DNA of 18,425 bases from Thermodesulfobacteriaceae bacterium (GTDB taxonomy: Bacteria > Desulfobacterota > Dissulfuribacteria > Dissulfuribacterales > UBA3076). Where the stretch lies: positions 1-18,425 of the forward strand of contig DTYO01000195.1 in the NCBI GenBank assembly GCA_012961845.1, read 5' to 3'. The notes below the pieces were generated by a model. That model ran no database searches. It had not been told where the DNA came from and saw only the letters and a program-made list of their open reading frames with translations. Shown here piece by piece: positions 4,935 through 12,937 of the stretch. The translations under genes were made by a program, and so were the position numbers. Position 1 is the stretch's first letter, and each line of letters opens with the position of its first letter.

Positions 4935-7613
4935 ATGCCTGGATCATATCAGAAGTCTCCAAAAAGATCTGTGATAGCAGTCAGGATTCTGGGTGTATTG
5001 GCGTTTTTTGGGATTGTTCTGCCGGCATGCGCCATAGTTGCTCTGCCGTTATTACTGGAAAAGGTGCTGCCGGCTGCTGCAGGCCAGAAAGGATTTAAGC
5101 TTGCCCTCTGTGAAGTCCTGCTCCACAAAACAGATCTGGAAATCCGTGACATCAAGGTCAGGGGCGGGGATGTTAATGGTACGGCAAAATCTCTGATCGT
5201 TAGCTACCGCCTATGGCCTCCTTCCATTGGTACTATCAGCTGTGACAGTCCGGATCTACAGATGCGGATCACGCAAAAGTCCTTCGGGGATCATGCCTGG
5301 GCCAGGAATCTATTCTCCTATTTCAAAAGAATCTCCGTAATAAATGGACGGTTGGCTTTTTCAGCCGCAGGGTGGCGTGCAGTCATCGAAGATATGATGG
5401 TCACAGCTGAAAGTCCTGAGGCGGGCGTGATGGACGGAGATGAAGGGTCCATTTCCTGTTCCAGGGCTACAGGGAAGTTTGAATTTCAGAACGAAAAGCT
5501 GAAAATTGATGGAGATGTCAAGGGCGGAATTGACTGGATTACATCTGACTATGACCTAACCATAAAAGGGAAAGCCGTTTCACCTGAACAGAACAATCAG
5601 CATACTTTCACTTACGATCTCAATGCATCGGGGACTCTGACACCGTTTTCCGAGGAGACAGATGGAAATGCCGTCTTTTCCATTTCAGAGTCTGCCGACA
5701 CTGCCACAAGAAATGGGTTCGGAGACGGGAGCCCGGAGCCACGTCACGAAAGAGCTGTTTTGTGTGTACTGGAATCTTCCTGTACGTACAGCCTCTTCCG
5801 GCAGGAAGAAATTCTTGTCAACGGCGACTTCAGCCTGGCTGGAGAAAAGATTTCCAAGGCCTTCCGCATCCTGGTGCTCAAGGGCGGTTTTACTTTCCGT
5901 GGACTGCCCGATGCAGGAGAAGGCAGACTGAAACTTCACTTTGCTTTACACGATCTGCCAGTCCTTGCAGAAATATACTGGCCAGGAGAAAAAGATGAGG
6001 CGTGGACAGCCAGCTGCACCGTGTCTGCCCGCGGCCTAAAGGCTTCCGATATTGCAGGTCCTGTCTTTGGAGGCAGTGTCAGCATGGATGCCCGGCTGGA
6101 CGTGACGCCTTCAGGTTGGCGGGCAGGTGCAGTCCTCAGCTCAGGAGATCTCGCCTGGGCAGGAGATGAAAATACCGCTGTGGAAGATGTGGATCTCAGG
6201 CTGGATGTAGAGGCTGAAAGCAGTATTCTGTCTGCAGAGCATTTTGACTGGAAGGCCGACCTGAAATGGAATAGGGGAGCTGCTCTTTATTACCCATGGT
6301 TCATGGATCTGTCGGAAGTACAAGGATGTTTTAGGGCCGGAGGGTCGGTTGACGGGTCGACAGTGCAGTTTAAAACAATCACTGGTGCAGGGCCTGCAAC
6401 TGTAACGGCCGGAGGATTCCGGCTGGATCTCGATTCCATCCACCGGAAAGGCGGTATCCGGGACAGTATCAAAACAGGATTCATCAAGGCATCAGGAGGT
6501 TTGGATCTGCTGTACAGGATACTGGTCAAGGCCCCTTTTTCGGGAGAATATCCTGTTGTACTTTCAAGCCTAGAACCTTCCGGCGGCTGGAAGATAGAAT
6601 ACAGAGACGGATTTCTGTCCGGGGAAATCCAAACAGATTCACGGTGGTCAGGAGAGATGCTGGCTAAAGATTTGCATGTCGGCCTTGTTTATCCTGTTTT
6701 CAGTAAAGCCTGCAGGCCGGGCACGGTGCGCTGGAAAGGGCTTTTTCTTCCGGGAATCACCGTCTCACATACACATATTCCTGTTATCCTGTGCCGAAAC
6801 AGGCTTGAGGCTGGACCAGTTGAGGTGGCATTTGAAGGTGGAAGATGCCGTGTTGACAGTCTGCAGGCAGATTGGGGAACTGAATTTCGTTTTGTTGCCA
6901 ACGGGCTTGAATGCAGTTGCAAAGACATCCGGGCGGTCCTGCCGGGGTTTCCTGTTCCTGCCGAAATCCGGTGGTATTTCCGTAAATGCAGCTGGGACAG
7001 GGAAAAGGGCCGCCTGATGTTTGACGGAAAGATCTCGGTCAATGCGGCAGGTGGGGTGATGGAAGCCGACAGTATATGGATTGAGCCCTTTGCACCGGTC
7101 CCCAGGTACGGTGCCGATATCATGTTCCAGGGCCTGGACCTGGATGTCCTGAGTACGGCAGGCGGAATAGGGCATGTCACAGGCCGGATTTCCGGCCATA
7201 TACGCGGGCTCATAGTAAGCGGCAATGAACCGGAGGCATTTGAACTGGAGATAAGAAACGACAGAGAGTCCGGGATTTCACAGAAAATCAGTCTTGCGGC
7301 AGTGGAAAATATATCCGTGCTTGGGGGAGGAGGTGCTGTGCCCGTGTTCGGAAGATTCTTCAAAGAATTTTCATACCGGAAGATTGGAATTTCATGTACA
7401 CTCAGAAATGATGTTTTTATACTCCATGGTCTTATCAGAAAGAACGGTCAGGAATTCCTTGTTGAGAGAGGATTCTGGGGAGGAGTAAATGTAATCAACC
7501 GGAATCCGGGAGGCAGGATTTCATTCAAGGACATGATGGACAGGCTCAGGAGCATCAGGCAGAATGAAGTCTGCAGGGAGAATGAGGATGGTAGCGGTGG
7601 TGACGGTATGTAG
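4935..7613 (+). CDS. ydbH: YdbH-type inter-membrane lipid transport protein
   Basis: A large 892-residue protein with a single N-terminal membrane anchor (about residues 11-36) and a long beta-rich periplasmic part, the layout of AsmA-like proteins thought to bridge inner and outer membranes. The C-terminus (VLGGGG...FFKEFSYRKIGISCTLRND, then INRNPGGRISF) matches the YdbH family as I know it. In E. coli, YdbH works with the lipoprotein YnbE and the periplasmic YdbL in phospholipid transport to the outer membrane; the following gene supplies both of those parts. It begins 43 bases after the kinase-like gene with no terminator between, so it may be co-transcribed with the stressosome. The ATG at 4935 lacks a clear ribosome binding site; GTG at 4971 is an alternative. 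Confidence 0.75.
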   Translation: MPGSYQKSPKRSVIAVRILGVLAFFGIVLPACAIVALPLLLEKVLPAAAGQKGFKLALCEVLLHKTDLEIRDIKVRGGDVNGTAKSLIVSYRLWPPSIGTISCDSPDLQMRITQKSFGDHAWARNLFSYFKRISVINGRLAFSAAGWRAVIEDMMVTAESPEAGVMDGDEGSISCSRATGKFEFQNEKLKIDGDVKGGIDWITSDYDLTIKGKAVSPEQNNQHTFTYDLNASGTLTPFSEETDGNAVFSISESADTATRNGFGDGSPEPRHERAVLCVLESSCTYSLFRQEEILVNGDFSLAGEKISKAFRILVLKGGFTFRGLPDAGEGRLKLHFALHDLPVLAEIYWPGEKDEAWTASCTVSARGLKASDIAGPVFGGSVSMDARLDVTPSGWRAGAVLSSGDLAWAGDENTAVEDVDLRLDVEAESSILSAEHFDWKADLKWNRGAALYYPWFMDLSEVQGCFRAGGSVDGSTVQFKTITGAGPATVTAGGFRLDLDSIHRKGGIRDSIKTGFIKASGGLDLLYRILVKAPFSGEYPVVLSSLEPSGGWKIEYRDGFLSGEIQTDSRWSGEMLAKDLHVGLVYPVFSKACRPGTVRWKGLFLPGITVSHTHIPVILCRNRLEAGPVEVAFEGGRCRVDSLQADWGTEFRFVANGLECSCKDIRAVLPGFPVPAEIRWYFRKCSWDREKGRLMFDGKISVNAAGGVMEADSIWIEPFAPVPRYGADIMFQGLDLDVLSTAGGIGHVTGRISGHIRGLIVSGNEPEAFELEIRNDRESGISQKISLAAVENISVLGGGGAVPVFGRFFKEFSYRKIGISCTLRNDVFILHGLIRKNGQEFLVERGFWGGVNVINRNPGGRISFKDMMDRLRSIRQNEVCRENEDGSGGDGM

Positions 7614-7702
7614 CTGATCGCGAGACAACCGGCGAAAATCCATGCGTTTATAGAGTGCTGCGGTTACAAGACTCAGGGCGTGTCAGCATACTCTGCCTGT
7701 AT

Positions 7703-7727
7703 TTCAAATCCCGGCAAAGGGATTGAA
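7703..7727. repeat. Hairpin in the ydbH - lipoprotein gap
   Basis: TTC-A-AATCCC (7703-7712) pairs with GGGATT-GAA (7719-7727), a 9-bp stem with one bulged A and a 6-base loop. No T tract follows, so it is not an obvious terminator. It could set RNA stability or partial read-through between the two genes. Confidence 0.35.
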
Positions 7728-7774
7728 GCAGTATCTGGTGATCGCATGCAGGGGGTTTTGGAAAGGAGAAACAG

Positions 7775-8347
7775 ATGGCCCACAGGATAAAATATGTGCT
7801 TGCAGCGGCAGTTTTTGTTTTTTCAGCCTGCGTTACGGTGAATATATATTTTCCGGCTGCAGAGGTCAGAGAAGCAGCAGAGGAGATAGTGGGAGACATT
7901 CGAGGCGGGGATGCCGGAGGCGGAGTGCAGGGGGGAGAGACGGCTCCCGGGCCGGGTTCCCGGCTCAATCTGACTGCTCCTGTCTATGCTCAGCAGGAAC
8001 TCACTGTATCAAATACAAATATCCGGAAGATAAAGGAGAAGATGAAGGCCCGGTATTCGGCCCTTGTCCCTTACCTGAAAAAGGGTGTGATCGGGGAAAA
8101 CGTATCCGGTGAGCTGGTGATGAAGGATATCACTGCTCTCAATCTCAGGGGCCGTGCCGAAGTTAAACGCCTTGTTAGTTCGGAAAATGCCGACAGAGAA
8201 AAACTCTACAGGGCCGTATCGAATGCACTAAGGATACCTACATCTGAACTGCACAGAGTCCGGAAGATCTTTGCTGCAGAGTGGCAGAAGACAGCTCCAG
8301 GCGGGACTTGGATCGAGCCTCAGGCCGGGCGATGGAAACGTAAATAA
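7775..8347 (+). CDS. YnbE/YdbL-like (DUF1318) fused lipoprotein
   Basis: A 190-residue secreted lipoprotein. A short basic and hydrophobic signal ends in a lipobox FSAC (Cys19), followed by VTVNIYFPAAEVREAAEEI, the segment where E. coli YnbE keeps its short beta motif and helix. A Gly/Pro-rich linker (about 44-65) leads to a DUF1318/YdbL domain (about 82-190): a KIKEKM helix, KKGVIGENVSGEL, the conserved LVSSENADREKLY, and a C-terminal GGTWIEPQAGRWKRK resembling the YdbL end. It therefore appears to join in one chain the two partners that are separate in E. coli. The start is well set by AAAGGAG 7 bases before ATG. It follows ydbH by 161 bases and is the last plus-strand gene before convergent fumarase. 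Confidence 0.75.
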   Translation: MAHRIKYVLAAAVFVFSACVTVNIYFPAAEVREAAEEIVGDIRGGDAGGGVQGGETAPGPGSRLNLTAPVYAQQELTVSNTNIRKIKEKMKARYSALVPYLKKGVIGENVSGELVMKDITALNLRGRAEVKRLVSSENADREKLYRAVSNALRIPTSELHRVRKIFAAEWQKTAPGGTWIEPQAGRWKRK

Positions 8348-8410
8348 CGCATCTGTCTTGCCTGTCGGGTAGTTGGTAAACAGAAAATATGCGGTGCCTT
8401 GTAATTGATT

Positions 8411-8432
8411 ACGGGGCAGTTCGGCAACCCGT
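8411..8432. terminator. Weak hairpin between convergent genes
   Basis: ACGGG (8411-8415) pairs with CCCGT (8428-8432), followed by TTTG on the plus strand. It lies in the 88-base gap between the convergent lipoprotein and fumarase genes and may act weakly on both transcripts. The T tract is too short for confidence. Confidence 0.28.
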
Positions 8433-8435
8433 TTG

Positions 8436-9905
8436 TCATCTGTCCAGCACGTCGCTGTAGTGGTTGTTTCCGTTTATGTCAAAGATTACCACTGCAGGAA
8501 AGTTCCGTACCTTCATGCGGTAGAGGGCTTCGGGGCCCAGTTCTGGAAAAGCGGTAAGCTCGCACTCTTCGATACAGCCTGCCAGAAAGGCGCCTGCTCC
8601 GCCCAGGGCGGCCAGATATACTGCGCCATGGTTCTGAAAGGCTTTCCTGACCACTGGTGAGCGTCTTCCCTTTCCCATTGCGGCCTTCATGCCCAGGGCC
8701 AGCATCCTGGGTGTATATGCATCCATCCGGTAGCTGGTGGTGGGGCCTGCCGATCCCACCGGTCTTCCAGGAGGAGCAGGGGACGGACCGACATAATAGA
8801 TGAGTTCTCCCGAAATATCCACGGGCAGCTCTTCACCTCTGTCCATCATCTCAACCAGGCGGCGGTGGGTCTGATCCCTACCCGTGTAAAGCCATCCGTT
8901 CAACAGAATCATATCTCCTGCCCTGAGTCCGGCGATGGTATCGCCGGACAGTGGGAGGTTGACCATGGCAGCCTGTCCGGGGAAAGACGGACCCTCCGCG
9001 GGTGCAGAGGTACTACAGGAAGAAAAGCTCCCGGTGGTATCTTGGTCTTGTGAAAACCGCCACTCGCCGTTTTCCCACACGGCACGGCTGCGGCGTGCGG
9101 CATGACACTGAACGTTCACTGCAACGGGAAGGCTTGCTATATGGCATGGATAAAGCTCAACAGCCACGCCCAGTGTGGTTACTTCTCCTCCCAGGCCGAG
9201 CGGACCTATCTTCAGGGCGTTGAGTCCGCCGGTGATGCGTCTTTCGAGGTCCCGGGCATCCGGTCTGGGATTTTTCTCTCCAAGCGGCCTCAAAAGAGCC
9301 TTTTTAGCTATGAGAGCCGCCTGTTCCATGGTTCCTCCAATGCCCACGCCTATTATACCCGGAGGGCATGGATTGGGCCCGGCTTGCTTCACCTGATTTA
9401 TTACCGTGTTTACAATACCATCCGTACCTGCAGAAGGGGGCAGCATGGTCAGGCAGCTCATGTTTTCACTGCCGCATCCCTTGGGAAGCAGGGAAATGTC
9501 TAAAATGTTTCCAGGAACCGGTTCGACATGCACTACCGAAGGTGTATTGTCGCCCGTGTTCCGCCTTGTAAGAGGGTCACAGACCGAGCTTCTGAGAAAG
9601 CCCTTTTCTGTACCCAGGGCTATTCCGCTGTTTACGGCCTGAAGCAGGTCTCCGCCGATCCTGAGGTCCTGCCCCAACCTGATAAACACCGCATCGATAC
9701 CTGTATCCTGGCATATGGGAAGCCCAGTGGCTGTGGCGACACGGGCATTTTCAAGGATTATCTCAAGCACCATGCGCCCGGACCGGGATGTCTCCGTGTT
9801 CCCGGCCTTGGCAATGGCATCGATGACATCCCGGGGAAGAAAACGATTGGCCGCCTGGACAAGCAGGCTCACTGTTTCTGAAATGGACGGTGCGTCAATG
9901 TGCAT
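8436..9905 (-). CDS. fumA: Class I (Fe-S) fumarate hydratase, fused alpha and beta domains
   Basis: Interconverts fumarate and malate in the citric acid cycle or its reductive branch, using an oxygen-sensitive [4Fe-4S] cluster. The three expected cluster Cys are present: PICQDTG (Cys65), KGCGSEN (Cys144) and NPCPPG (Cys180). The alpha domain covers about residues 1-290; the beta domain follows, with GPTTSYRMDAYTP and the GAVYLAALGGAGAFLA segment. Many anaerobes have these as two subunits; here they are one chain of 489 residues. Tartrate dehydratase shares this fold, so substrate is by similarity only. ATG at 9905 has AAGGA 4 bases ahead. TTG at 9917, which overlaps the thiD/thiN stop as TTGA, is the alternative start (493 residues). 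Last gene of the thiamine transcript. Confidence 0.88.
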   Translation of the reverse strand: MHIDAPSISETVSLLVQAANRFLPRDVIDAIAKAGNTETSRSGRMVLEIILENARVATATGLPICQDTGIDAVFIRLGQDLRIGGDLLQAVNSGIALGTEKGFLRSSVCDPLTRRNTGDNTPSVVHVEPVPGNILDISLLPKGCGSENMSCLTMLPPSAGTDGIVNTVINQVKQAGPNPCPPGIIGVGIGGTMEQAALIAKKALLRPLGEKNPRPDARDLERRITGGLNALKIGPLGLGGEVTTLGVAVELYPCHIASLPVAVNVQCHAARRSRAVWENGEWRFSQDQDTTGSFSSCSTSAPAEGPSFPGQAAMVNLPLSGDTIAGLRAGDMILLNGWLYTGRDQTHRRLVEMMDRGEELPVDISGELIYYVGPSPAPPGRPVGSAGPTTSYRMDAYTPRMLALGMKAAMGKGRRSPVVRKAFQNHGAVYLAALGGAGAFLAGCIEECELTAFPELGPEALYRMKVRNFPAVVIFDINGNNHYSDVLDR

Positions 9906-9913
9906 TGCATCCT

Positions 9914-11293
9914 TCAATCTGACTTGATGCCAGCGATCTTGAGGGCCTTTTCAACTACTTCTGTTGGATCGGTGCCCAGCACGCGTATTATCGGTTCCTT
10001 GCCGACATCTCCTCTGTCATGGATGATGTCGGGTATCCGGCCCTGGTATTCAATGGCCTTCTTTACACCCCAGGCGAGGGTGGAGCCTTCCCTGATTTTC
10101 ACGTCTTCTGGCTCATCTTTTCTAGAAAATTCTGCCTCTGAATAACCGAGTTCTCTGGCCCTTGCCAGGTATCTGGTATCATAGCGCAGATTCATGGCAG
10201 ATCTTATTTCAGGCTCGAAGTCCATTACCGTGAGAATGATCCGTGCCACGTGGCTCGAAGCTCCAAAGGCCGGTCCCCTTACCCGTGCGACACCACTTTT
10301 CAGCCTGACTATCCTTCCTGGGAAGGCCGCAACATCTTCGGGACTAGAGGCCAGGGGCAGAGCATAACCCAGGTTCAGTTGAATCTCGGGTACAAGACTG
10401 GAGCACGGCAGGGACGCAAGGCGTTGCCACGCCAGTTCAAGCTGGTCCAGAACGGGATAGCGTTCCAGTCGCTGTTTAAGGACTGCCATGGGATTGGTTG
10501 GGCCAATTCCGTGTCCTAAAGGCTCTGCACCCTTAATAGCCAAACGTGTGAAATCCCGTGCCTTGTTTGCCGCATTGTCTACCGTGTCTCCTCCGGCCAG
10601 AAAGACCGCCAGGGCGGCGGAATAAGTACATCCCGTACCGTGAGTGCTACGGCTTTCCAGGCGCTTGCCCTCAAATTTCATCATGCCGCCGGTCCAGGCC
10701 ATGACGTCCACCGGGTCACGGTTGTCCAGATGTCCACCCTTCAGGATTACGGCTGGCAGTCCTTTCCCGGAGTGAAGGCTCCTGGTGTCGGAGATCAGCC
10801 TGACAAGGTCGGCTGCAGCACGGTGCATCTGTTCTACCGTGCCTATTTTTCTCCCCAGAAGGACTTCCGCCTCGGGAATATTCGGAGTGACCACGTCCGC
10901 CAGAGGAAACAGTCTTGTCTGAACCGCCTTGACAGCTTCCTCTGAAAGCAGACGGTGTCCCCCTTTTGCCACCATGACCGGATCGATAACAATAACGGCC
11001 TTCCCGGCCTGTGTCTTCAGGGTATCTGCCACCTTTTCCACAATGGCGGTATTTTCCAGCATACCGGTCTTTATGGCGGCAGGCGGCATATCTCTGAGGA
11101 CAGCCTCCAGCTGTTCGACAACAAAGCGGGGCTCTACAGGACTTACTTCGTGGACCCCGAGTGTGTTCTGTACAGTCAGTGCGGTCACCACACTGCAGCC
11201 ATGGGCGCCCAGCACTGTGAATACTTTGAGATCCTGCTGGAGTCCCGCTCCTCCGCCTGAATCAGAACCGGCTATGGTCAGAACCGTCAGCAA
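9914..11293 (-). CDS. thiDN: ThiD-ThiN fusion: HMP(-P) kinase / thiamine-phosphate synthase
   Basis: Bifunctional thiamine enzyme of 459 residues. Residues 1 to about 255 are ThiD, phosphorylating hydroxymethylpyrimidine and its phosphate: AGSDSGGGAGLQ at the N-terminus, IDPVMVAKGG, and the anion-hole motif STHGTGCT. Residues about 275-459 are a ThiN domain (FGASSHVARIILTVM, NLRYD, DIIHDRGDVGKEP), which couples HMP-PP with thiazole phosphate and stands in for ThiE. This fusion is known from archaea and some bacteria. The start is TTG at 11293, preceded by AAGGAG at good distance. It overlaps the thiC stop by 7 bases, so translation is coupled to thiC. No thiE is in the window. Confidence 0.9.
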   Translation of the reverse strand: MLTVLTIAGSDSGGGAGLQQDLKVFTVLGAHGCSVVTALTVQNTLGVHEVSPVEPRFVVEQLEAVLRDMPPAAIKTGMLENTAIVEKVADTLKTQAGKAVIVIDPVMVAKGGHRLLSEEAVKAVQTRLFPLADVVTPNIPEAEVLLGRKIGTVEQMHRAAADLVRLISDTRSLHSGKGLPAVILKGGHLDNRDPVDVMAWTGGMMKFEGKRLESRSTHGTGCTYSAALAVFLAGGDTVDNAANKARDFTRLAIKGAEPLGHGIGPTNPMAVLKQRLERYPVLDQLELAWQRLASLPCSSLVPEIQLNLGYALPLASSPEDVAAFPGRIVRLKSGVARVRGPAFGASSHVARIILTVMDFEPEIRSAMNLRYDTRYLARARELGYSEAEFSRKDEPEDVKIREGSTLAWGVKKAIEYQGRIPDIIHDRGDVGKEPIIRVLGTDPTEVVEKALKIAGIKSD

Positions 11294-12645
11294 CCTGTAT
11301 TCTCCTTAACGGTTTCAGGTGTTGCAGCCTGACCTTTTTTGCCGGAACCACTTGCCAGGAAGGCCTCCATGGCCCTGTTATAGGTCTTGATGGCACAGTA
11401 TTCTCCGCACATGGTACAGGTTGGGCCGTGATATTTCCCTCCTTCTTCCCTGTATAGTCTGGCCTTTTCGGGATCTATGGAAAGCTCTGTCTGGGCCTCC
11501 CAGTCAAGCCGGTGCCTGGCCTCTCCCATCTTCAAGTCCTTTTTCAGGGCTCCGGGTACGCCTTTGACTATGTCTGCGGCATGGGCGGCTATACACGAAG
11601 CTATTACTCCCTCCTTTACATCATCAAGTGAAGGAAGCCTGAGGTGCTCCGCAGGCGTGACGTAACAGAGAAAGTCGGCTCCTGCTGCTGCTGCAATGGC
11701 TCCTCCGATGGCACTGGTTATGTGGTCGTAGCCCGGTGCGATGTCGGTTACCAGGGGGCCCAGTACGTAGAATGGCGCTCCGTGGCACAGACGTTTTTCA
11801 AGGATCATGTTTGCCGGTATCTGGTCCATGGACATGTGCCCTGGGCCTTCGATCATGACCTGTACACCGGCGTCCCAAGCCCTGAGAGTGAGTTCTCCCA
11901 GCACTATGAGTTCGTGTACCTGAGCGCCGTCAGTGGCATCATACAGGCATCCCGGCCTGAGTCCGTCCCCGAGGCTGAGGGTGACTTCATGCTCCCTTGC
12001 AATGGCAAGGAGGTCGTCAAAACGTTCGAAAAGGGGGTTCTCCTTCTGGTTGTACATCATCCATTCCAGGATGAAGGAGCCTCCCCTGCTTACAACTCCC
12101 ATCATCCTCTTCCTGGATTTGAGGCGCTTGGCGGCCTCCAGGGTGAGGCCGCAGTGAAGGGTCATGAAGTCCACTCCGTGAAGGGCCTGTTCTTCTATAA
12201 CCCTGAGCAGGTGGTCAATATCCATCTCGCAGATGGACCGCCTGTATCTTACTACCGTCTCCACGGCGGCCTGATAGATGGGCACAGTCCCAAGGGGGAC
12301 CGGACAGGCCTCTCTTATGGCCTGCCGGATCTCTCTGATCGGGCCTCCGGTGGAGAGGTCCATGATTGTGTGGGCGCCAGCCTCAAGGGCTACCCTGAGC
12401 TTTTCCAGCTCAGGTTCCACGTCAGGGTGGTCTTTGGATGTGCCGATGTTGGCGTTTACTTTGGTGGAAAGGCCTGTGCCTATGGCCATGGGCAAGGCGA
12501 GCTCGACATGCCTGTTGTGAGGAACAACGGTTTTACCCTCTTTTACGGCTGCTGTGATACATTCAACCTGGATCTGCTCATAGTCAGCACATTTATTAAA
12601 GATTGGATTTTCGATTTCCTGTTTTGCCTGTTCTTTTATAGTCAT
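11287..12645 (-). CDS. thiC: Phosphomethylpyrimidine synthase ThiC (short form)
   Basis: Radical-SAM enzyme converting aminoimidazole ribotide to HMP-phosphate, the pyrimidine half of thiamine. The 452-residue length matches the short form lacking the N-terminal extension of E. coli ThiC (about 630). Family signatures include NANIGTS, DLSTGG, GTVPIYQA, DGLRPGC, EGPGHMSMDQIP and APFYVLGPLVTDIAPGYDHI. The C-terminal cluster motif is CTMCGEYC (Cys410, 413, 417; CX2CX3C), one residue tighter than the CX2CX4C of long ThiC. BzaF, which makes benzimidazole for cobamides, is a close paralog, but the coupled thiD-thiN gene favours ThiC. The ATG has no clear ribosome binding site, and an in-frame stop lies just upstream, so no longer start is possible. 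Confidence 0.9.
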   Translation of the reverse strand: MTIKEQAKQEIENPIFNKCADYEQIQVECITAAVKEGKTVVPHNRHVELALPMAIGTGLSTKVNANIGTSKDHPDVEPELEKLRVALEAGAHTIMDLSTGGPIREIRQAIREACPVPLGTVPIYQAAVETVVRYRRSICEMDIDHLLRVIEEQALHGVDFMTLHCGLTLEAAKRLKSRKRMMGVVSRGGSFILEWMMYNQKENPLFERFDDLLAIAREHEVTLSLGDGLRPGCLYDATDGAQVHELIVLGELTLRAWDAGVQVMIEGPGHMSMDQIPANMILEKRLCHGAPFYVLGPLVTDIAPGYDHITSAIGGAIAAAAGADFLCYVTPAEHLRLPSLDDVKEGVIASCIAAHAADIVKGVPGALKKDLKMGEARHRLDWEAQTELSIDPEKARLYREEGGKYHGPTCTMCGEYCAIKTYNRAMEAFLASGSGKKGQAATPETVKENTGC

Positions 12646-12687
12646 ACACGAACATTAACGATGGTTTCCATGCTTTTCAAGATGAAT

Positions 12688-12756
12688 TTCCTGAAACAGG
12701 CATGCAGGAATGTCCCATGTTCAATTACAGTCGGTCTGCCATGTTTAGGAAACATG
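12688..12756 (-). repeat. Two inverted repeats upstream of thiC
   Basis: First, TTCCTG (12688-12693) pairs with CAGGAA (12705-12710) across an 11-base loop. Second, CATGTTT (12740-12746) pairs with AAACATG (12750-12756), a perfect 7-bp stem with a 3-base loop. They lie 43-111 bases upstream of the thiC start. They could be operator sites or leader RNA structures. Confidence 0.45.
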
Positions 12757-12834
12757 ACTTACCCCTGCATTCATTCAGCAGATGAAATTGGATGTGCCCT
12801 AAATGATATGGTTTGTTCGGTCAGGTATATCCAA

Positions 12835-12873
12835 TAAGAAAACAGGACATTCCGCCTTGAGTCGGATTGTCCC
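12835..12873 (-). terminator. Intrinsic terminator of the binding-protein gene
   Basis: On the minus strand GGGACA-A-TCCG pairs with CGGA-A-TGTCCT around an 8-base loop (one A/A mismatch and a closing G-T pair), followed by GTTTTCTT. It lies 65 bases after the stop of the periplasmic binding protein and separates that transcript from thiC. Confidence 0.7.
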
Positions 12874-12937
12874 GCAACTTTCTGGTTGGTGCAAGGGCCT
12901 GAACTCTGAGAATTACGGCCCTGATTCCAGCGATACG

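Larger units (their letters stand above)
12646..12937 (-). other. thiC leader region: inverted repeats, no TPP riboswitch seen
   Basis: 292 bases between the binding-protein stop and thiC. The upstream part holds the terminator of the binding-protein gene (12835-12873). Nearer thiC are two inverted repeats (12688-12710 and 12740-12756). The conserved CTGAGA and ACCTGATCTGG-like elements of a TPP riboswitch are not visible on the thiC strand. A weak promoter-like TTGAAA with TTAATG 16 bases later lies just before the start, implying a leader of only a few bases. Confidence 0.55.

Noticed and set aside
6689..7363. 224-codon minus-strand frame inside ydbH
   Set aside because: Low-complexity Ser/Pro-rich translation, antisense to the ydbH C-terminus.
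11385..11420. CX2CX3C spacing in the ThiC cluster motif as a defect
   Set aside because: It differs from long ThiC (CX2CX4C), but I believe short-form ThiC proteins commonly have this spacing, so it is noted only in the gene entry.
11644..12837. 397-codon plus-strand open frame opposite thiC
   Set aside because: It lies antisense to a fully supported thiC and has no recognisable domain; the length comes from GC-rich codon use on the opposite strand.
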